This document shows, piece by piece, positions 8,322 to 11,894 of a stretch of 11,894 nucleotides of DNA. The notes beneath the pieces were generated by a model. It made no database searches. It saw nothing but the letters and a program-made list of their open reading frames with translations, and was not told where the DNA came from. This DNA comes from Methanomassiliicoccales archaeon PtaU1.Bin030. Its GTDB lineage: Archaea; Thermoplasmatota; Thermoplasmata; Methanomassiliicoccales; Methanomassiliicoccaceae. Numbering within the stretch: position 1 is the stretch's first letter; every line of letters starts with the position of its first letter. The stretch covers positions 1 to 11,894 of the forward strand of contig MVRB01000058.1 of the NCBI GenBank assembly GCA_002067635.1. The letters run 5' to 3'. A program made the position numbers and the translations under genes.

Positions 8322-11300
8322 GCACCTCCATCATTGATCACGACCCGGACGGCAGCGGTCTGCACATCCACCCCGCCCTCAGCTATGGTGTAACGGTTGG
8401 GGAGGACCTTTTCCACGAACCTTGTTCTTTCGAGGTCCAATCGTTCGATCATCGCCTCGATAGGGGCCCTCTGCCGTTCCCATTGCGCATCCTCGAACAT
8501 GGCCTTGACCTCCTTGAAGTACTGTTGGTTCTCCTCGTTGAGCTCATCGGAGAAGGTCATCTGCTTCGCCTTTTCCTCGGCCTCCTCCAGTTCGCGGCGG
8601 AGCTTGTCCAGCGATCGTTTATCGGTCCCCTCGAGCAAAGAACGGCGGCGCAGATCATAGAGTTCGTCCAGCTCCTTCTTCTGTCTTTGCAGTGCGTCCG
8701 CCAGGTCTCTCTCGGTCTTCTTCTCGATCTCGTCTGCCAATGCGACCTTAAGCTTGTTAGCTGCTTCTACGGCCTTCATCCAGTCATGGCGGACCTTGGT
8801 AATCCGCTCTTTCATCTCTTCCTCGGCCAACCTCGAGCTTGGTATGTCAAGAAGAGAATAATCGATGGAACAAGTGCCTGAACAAGACACCGTGAGCGGT
8901 ACCTCCATCAATCCGTGGTGGAGACGCTCCCCTAGCTTGTTCCTCACCGAGATGATGAAGGAGAATACGAAAACCGATGCGACCTCGGGGGGAAGCCGTC
9001 CTCCCGCCAACGTCCAGCGGTTGATCTTCGACTCCTGGGATGGCATCCACAGGCGGCGTCGGAAGGAGGTAAGGGACCTTTCCATGATGGGGTGTCCGAG
9101 CATCAACAGATTCGTGTCCTTGAGCGGACGGAACAGTCGGAAACCGTTCTCCACCACCTCGATGCGATCTGGGGAGAACACCATCTTGGGCTGGGCTCCG
9201 GCGAACTCTCGCTCCTTCAACAACAAGGACGTCTCGACCAGACGTTTCCATCGTGGCGGCACCTTGCTGAACGACCGGACACCATCACTCACCAGTGTGA
9301 CCTCACCGCCGTCCAGCACCACCGCCTCGGACAGTAGTTGTGCAATATTGTCTTCGTTCAGGTGCAACCAACGTCTCGTCGTTTCATATTCGCGAATAGA
9401 GTCTTCATAGTTCTTCTCGTCGCTGGCGACACGACTCTTCAGGTCAGCCCTGTCCTGGGCGACGTTTTCAGTGACCTTGACCCGCCTGTCGACCTCCTTC
9501 GTATCCACGTTTCCAAGGGCGAAATAGTCCATGACCGTCTCATCGAGGACCTTGCCCACCGAGCCCAGTTCGTCGCGGACGGTATGGACCTTCCTGGCAA
9601 CGTAATCCAGGAACTTGAGGTCCTCTATCTGGTCGGACACGAAGTGATGCACCGTCACGTCCCGGTACTGCCCGTGTCGGTCCACCCTTCCATTCCTCTG
9701 CTCCATGCGCATGGGGTTCCAAGGTATCTCCTGATGGATGACGTAACGACAGGAGGTCTGCAGGTTCAGACCTTCCGAGGCGGCGTCCGTGGCCACCAAG
9801 ATCCGGAGATCGGAGGTGGGGTCATTGAACTGCTCCTTCACGCTCTGCCGGACCTTCGCCTCCGCCCCACCATACAACGTCTGGAGGGCCGGGGCGGTGA
9901 TCCTCTCCCGTCGGAATCGCTCAATCAGATAGTTCATGGTGTCCTTGTATTCGGTGAACACGATCAACCGCTCATCGGGATGGAATCTCTTACCTTGTTG
10001 CAGGTTCTTGCGCACCCATTCTAATAAGCGGTCCCACTTGCGGTCCTCTGGCAGCGCGGTCATCCTGTCAAGAGGCTGTCTGGTGGCTTCCAACGTCCAT
10101 CCGTTCTCCTCCAATGCCGTGGAGACGGCACGTATGTAACCCTCCAGCGTTTTACTGTATCTCTTGAGCCAGGCCGCTCCGTGTCGGACGGCATCAATCT
10201 CGCGCTGGTCCTTCTCATCGTCCTCGGCGACGGGTTGTTCCGCTCTTTCCCTCGATTTATTGGCATCCTCGTAACCGAAACCCTCGAGGTCGAACCCCTC
10301 GACATGGTTCCACCACGTCCTAGCGAATGCGTAGGAGCTGGATAGCAATCTCTTGGTGAGGAGGGTGAAAAGGAACTCCCCCAATATCCTCTCCTTCTTC
10401 CCTATGCGGGCAAGCTCCTTGCGAGCGCCTAAACGGTACCTCCTCATCTCTTGATAGAGATTCACCTCCACGGGGGTCAGCTCGATGTGTATGCCAAGGA
10501 TGCCCCGCTTTGCGAACCGAGGTCGTTCGCGGCCTTGGTTCAGCTCCTCTTTCATTCTTCGGACCATGACGAGCTGCAGCTGTTTCCTATCGTCCTCGTT
10601 CAGTTTGGTCTTCTGTTGGAACCTAATTGGATCAAGGAGTTCCAATAGTCCGGTGAAAGAGACGGTGTAACCATTGTGGGGCGTGGCGGTCAAGAACAGA
10701 TGATGCTCGAATAGGAGCGTCACATTTTTCAGCATGGTGTATCGTTCGCTTTGGTCCCTGAAACGAGGAGAGAAGTTGTGCGCCTCATCGACAATGAGCA
10801 GGTCCCAGGGAAGCATCGCTGAGGCCTTGGACAAGAGGCTCTCCGAACCACGCAACATGTTCTTCCAGACATCCTGTTGTTTCAGATAGTCCATTGAGGT
10901 GATGATGCGAGGGTGTACTGTCCAGGGATTGGCGTCCATGCCCAACTCGCGCTGAATGGAATAGACCTGCTCACTGTCGAGGATAGTGAAGTCCAGATTG
11001 AACTTCTCCCTCATTTCGTCCTGCCACTGGACCTGGAGCGAGGAGGGACAGATGACCATGATCCTGCGGATACGGCGTTGGCGGATGAGTTCTTGAACTA
11101 TCAGCCCCGCCTCTATCGTCTTACCAAGTCCTACATCATCAGCTAAGAGCATGTTGACCCGAGGCATGGAAAGAGCTTGTAGAACCGGGAACAACTGATA
11201 GTCCTCCACCTGAACGGAGCAGAACCATGGACTGAGGATCGGTAAACGCTCGCAGTGGACGCCCTTCACATCCGACCAGAATCTTGTGTTGGACGTCCAT

Positions 11301-11575
11301 CTCAGAGCGTTAATGAAGCTTTCGAAACGATCGGGCTCATCCGGTCTCGAGGCTGGATCATCGATAGCAGGGTTATCGAGGACCTTGAGAACGTTAGCGT
11401 TGAGCTCCCGCTCCCAGATCAGGCGGTCCTCCGCAGGATGCTCGTACCCATCGACATAGTCCACCTCCACTAGGTTCAATCTGCCCTCTGAGGTGTCTTC
11501 GATAGGGACTACGTTCCTAATGATGCCTGGCCTCTTTCGGACAATGACATACTTACCCACTTCTGGTACTTCCAT
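8318..11575 (-). CDS. drmD: SNF2-family helicase, DISARM class 1 DrmD-like
   Basis: The 1085-residue protein is a complete Swi2/Snf2 (SF2) ATPase. Visible motifs are Walker A DVGLGKT at residues 147-153 (Lys152), the DEAH box at 263-266, an LTATPHNG motif III shortly after, motif IV LIVFTEYKD in the second lobe, motif V ATDAASEGLNLQ, and motif VI QRNGRVDRHGQ at 626-636. The segments FINALRWTSNTR and VEDYQLFPVLQAL before the Walker A site are typical of DrmD, which is known from class 1 DISARM anti-phage systems, and separate it from the housekeeping RapA/HepA proteins. The C-terminal part (about 930-1060) is highly charged and probably a long coiled coil, suited to partner or DNA contacts. 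The ATG at 11575 has a GGTGA site seven bases upstream. It is the first gene of the operon, and its stop overlaps the start of the methylase. Family membership is seen from motifs; the defence role and DNA translocation activity are inferred from the family. Confidence 0.86.
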   Translation of the reverse strand: MEVPEVGKYVIVRKRPGIIRNVVPIEDTSEGRLNLVEVDYVDGYEHPAEDRLIWERELNANVLKVLDNPAIDDPASRPDEPDRFESFINALRWTSNTRFWSDVKGVHCERLPILSPWFCSVQVEDYQLFPVLQALSMPRVNMLLADDVGLGKTIEAGLIVQELIRQRRIRRIMVICPSSLQVQWQDEMREKFNLDFTILDSEQVYSIQRELGMDANPWTVHPRIITSMDYLKQQDVWKNMLRGSESLLSKASAMLPWDLLIVDEAHNFSPRFRDQSERYTMLKNVTLLFEHHLFLTATPHNGYTVSFTGLLELLDPIRFQQKTKLNEDDRKQLQLVMVRRMKEELNQGRERPRFAKRGILGIHIELTPVEVNLYQEMRRYRLGARKELARIGKKERILGEFLFTLLTKRLLSSSYAFARTWWNHVEGFDLEGFGYEDANKSRERAEQPVAEDDEKDQREIDAVRHGAAWLKRYSKTLEGYIRAVSTALEENGWTLEATRQPLDRMTALPEDRKWDRLLEWVRKNLQQGKRFHPDERLIVFTEYKDTMNYLIERFRRERITAPALQTLYGGAEAKVRQSVKEQFNDPTSDLRILVATDAASEGLNLQTSCRYVIHQEIPWNPMRMEQRNGRVDRHGQYRDVTVHHFVSDQIEDLKFLDYVARKVHTVRDELGSVGKVLDETVMDYFALGNVDTKEVDRRVKVTENVAQDRADLKSRVASDEKNYEDSIREYETTRRWLHLNEDNIAQLLSEAVVLDGGEVTLVSDGVRSFSKVPPRWKRLVETSLLLKEREFAGAQPKMVFSPDRIEVVENGFRLFRPLKDTNLLMLGHPIMERSLTSFRRRLWMPSQESKINRWTLAGGRLPPEVASVFVFSFIISVRNKLGERLHHGLMEVPLTVSCSGTCSIDYSLLDIPSSRLAEEEMKERITKVRHDWMKAVEAANKLKVALADEIEKKTERDLADALQRQKKELDELYDLRRRSLLEGTDKRSLDKLRRELEEAEEKAKQMTFSDELNEENQQYFKEVKAMFEDAQWERQRAPIEAMIERLDLERTRFVEKVLPNRYTIAEGGVDVQTAAVRVVINDGGA
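8323..8329 (-). promoter_or_regulatory. Ribosome binding site of the methylase gene
   Basis: The minus strand reads GGAGGTG inside the last codons of drmD. The core GGAGG is only three bases before the GTG at 8321 and six before the ATG at 8318. The spacing favours the ATG, giving a TGATG stop-start junction rather than GTGA. The two choices differ by one residue. Confidence 0.7.
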
Positions 11576-11582
11576 AATCAGT

Positions 11583-11587
11583 TCACC
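11583..11587 (-). promoter_or_regulatory. Ribosome binding site of the first gene
   Basis: The minus strand reads GGTGA seven bases before the ATG at 11575. It matches part of the anti-Shine-Dalgarno complement and supports this start, which is also the first methionine before the conserved N-terminal part of the protein. Confidence 0.5.
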
Positions 11588-11704
11588 GTGGTGGCAGAGT
11601 GGCCGAAAGCCGTTCGTTTATCAGAAAATCACAAATATGCGACCTCATCCTAGAACCCGAACCCCTAAACACAATTATCCTCAGTAATAAGGCATGACTT
11701 ATCC

Positions 11705-11717
11705 AGGGTTAAACCCT
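11705..11717. promoter_or_regulatory. Perfect 13-base palindrome, possible operator
   Basis: The plus strand reads AGGGTTAAACCCT, with six-base arms around a single central base. It lies about 130 bases upstream of the drmD start and about 24 bases downstream (on the minus strand) of a TATA-like TTATAG element near 11741. If that element is a TATA box, the palindrome would cover the transcription start, a usual place for a repressor. The symmetry is seen directly; the function is inferred. Confidence 0.3.
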
Positions 11718-11725
11718 CCACTATG

Positions 11726-11745
11726 CATTATACAACTCTATAATG
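11726..11745. promoter_or_regulatory. Inverted repeat with TATA-like arms
   Basis: The arms CATTATA (11726-11732) and TATAATG (11739-11745) are perfect reverse complements around the six-base spacer CAACTC. Each arm contains a TATAAT-like core, so the element could be a promoter core (bacterial -10 or archaeal TATA), a regulator site, or both. No matching -35 element was found at the expected distance on the minus strand. Confidence 0.3.
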
Positions 11746-11894
11746 AATGTACGTTACATCAACTATCCATTCTTCGGGAATGCTTGGGACCGTGGAGGGG
11801 ACTATTTTAGGATTCGAACCTTAGCTTGGCCGAAAATGCGAATATGCTCTTTGGAACCTATTTTGTATCCATAACAATTGCTTTATCTATACCG

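Larger units (their letters stand above)
11576..11894. other. Intergenic region upstream of the operon
   Basis: This stretch of 319 bases is AT-richer than the genes and contains no confident coding region. Two perfect inverted repeats lie at 11705-11717 and 11726-11745. At the right edge a plus-strand frame from an ATG at 11844 runs open to the window end with 17 hydrophobic-leaning codons but no ribosome binding site. On the minus strand a short open frame ends in TAG at 11858-11860. Either could be the edge of a neighbouring gene, but both are too short to call. The operon promoter should be in this region, and no unmistakable promoter was recognised. Confidence 0.6.

Noticed and set aside
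9338..10024. Plus-strand open frame of 228 codons antisense to drmD
   Set aside because: It covers the conserved helicase motif V and VI region on the other strand and has no domain features of its own.
11588..11612. Plus-strand GTGGCAGAGTGGCCGAAAGCC resembling the 5' part of a Ser or Leu tRNA
   Set aside because: No anticodon stem or T arm follows, and the stretch overlaps the ribosome binding region of drmD on the other strand.
11805..11826. tRNA T-arm-like sequence GGATTCGAACC, possible tRNA gene or att site on the minus strand
   Set aside because: The T-stem has a mismatch, the distance to a possible CCA is wrong, and no anticodon or D arm could be folded. It may be a remnant, but there is no support for a gene or an attachment site.
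11844..11894. Possible start of a plus-strand membrane protein
   Set aside because: There are only 17 codons, no ribosome binding site, and the window ends. It is noted in the intergenic entry but not called.

Overview
The window holds one tightly packed operon on the minus strand, read from right to left. It has three very large genes and one non-coding leader at the right edge. From the operon's 5' end they are an SNF2-family helicase of the DrmD type (11575-8318), a giant N6-adenine DNA methyltransferase of the DrmMI/Eco57I type (8321-3270), and a DEAH-box helicase of the large, Cys-rich DrmA/DruE/DUF1998-associated kind. The third gene starts at 3273 and runs off the left edge still open. 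The gene junctions overlap by a few bases (GTGA or TGATG, then ATGA), and strong GGAGG sites precede the second and third genes, so the three proteins are probably translated in a coupled way as one unit.

The gene order helicase-methylase-helicase, and the close resemblance of the first protein to DrmD, point to a class 1 DISARM-like anti-phage island. In DISARM the methylase is thought to mark host DNA, while the DrmA/DrmB helicase complex and its partners act on unmarked incoming DNA. No drmB (DUF1998) or drmC (phospholipase D) gene is visible, because the window ends inside the third gene. The exact subtype, including a possible fusion of drmA and drmB into one polypeptide, cannot be settled here.

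The most notable internal signal is a sharp fall in GC inside the methylase gene, at roughly 3700-4500. By hand count it is about 39 % over 3781-4500, against about 57-65 % in sampled flanking lines. It coincides with the predicted target-recognition domain and suggests that the specificity module was exchanged. A run of seven A residues on the coding strand lies at the edge of this module, where slippage by one base would cut the protein off before the recognition domain.

The right-hand 319 bases (11576-11894) are AT-richer and hold no confident gene. They contain two perfect inverted repeats that could be operator or promoter elements of the operon. The host is not identifiable with certainty. 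The GC content, frequent AGG (Arg) and ATA (Ile) codons and good Shine-Dalgarno sites would fit a moderately GC-rich archaeon (for example a euryarchaeal or Thermoplasmatota lineage), but a bacterium is not excluded. No RNA genes, CRISPR arrays, insertion sequences or transposases were found.
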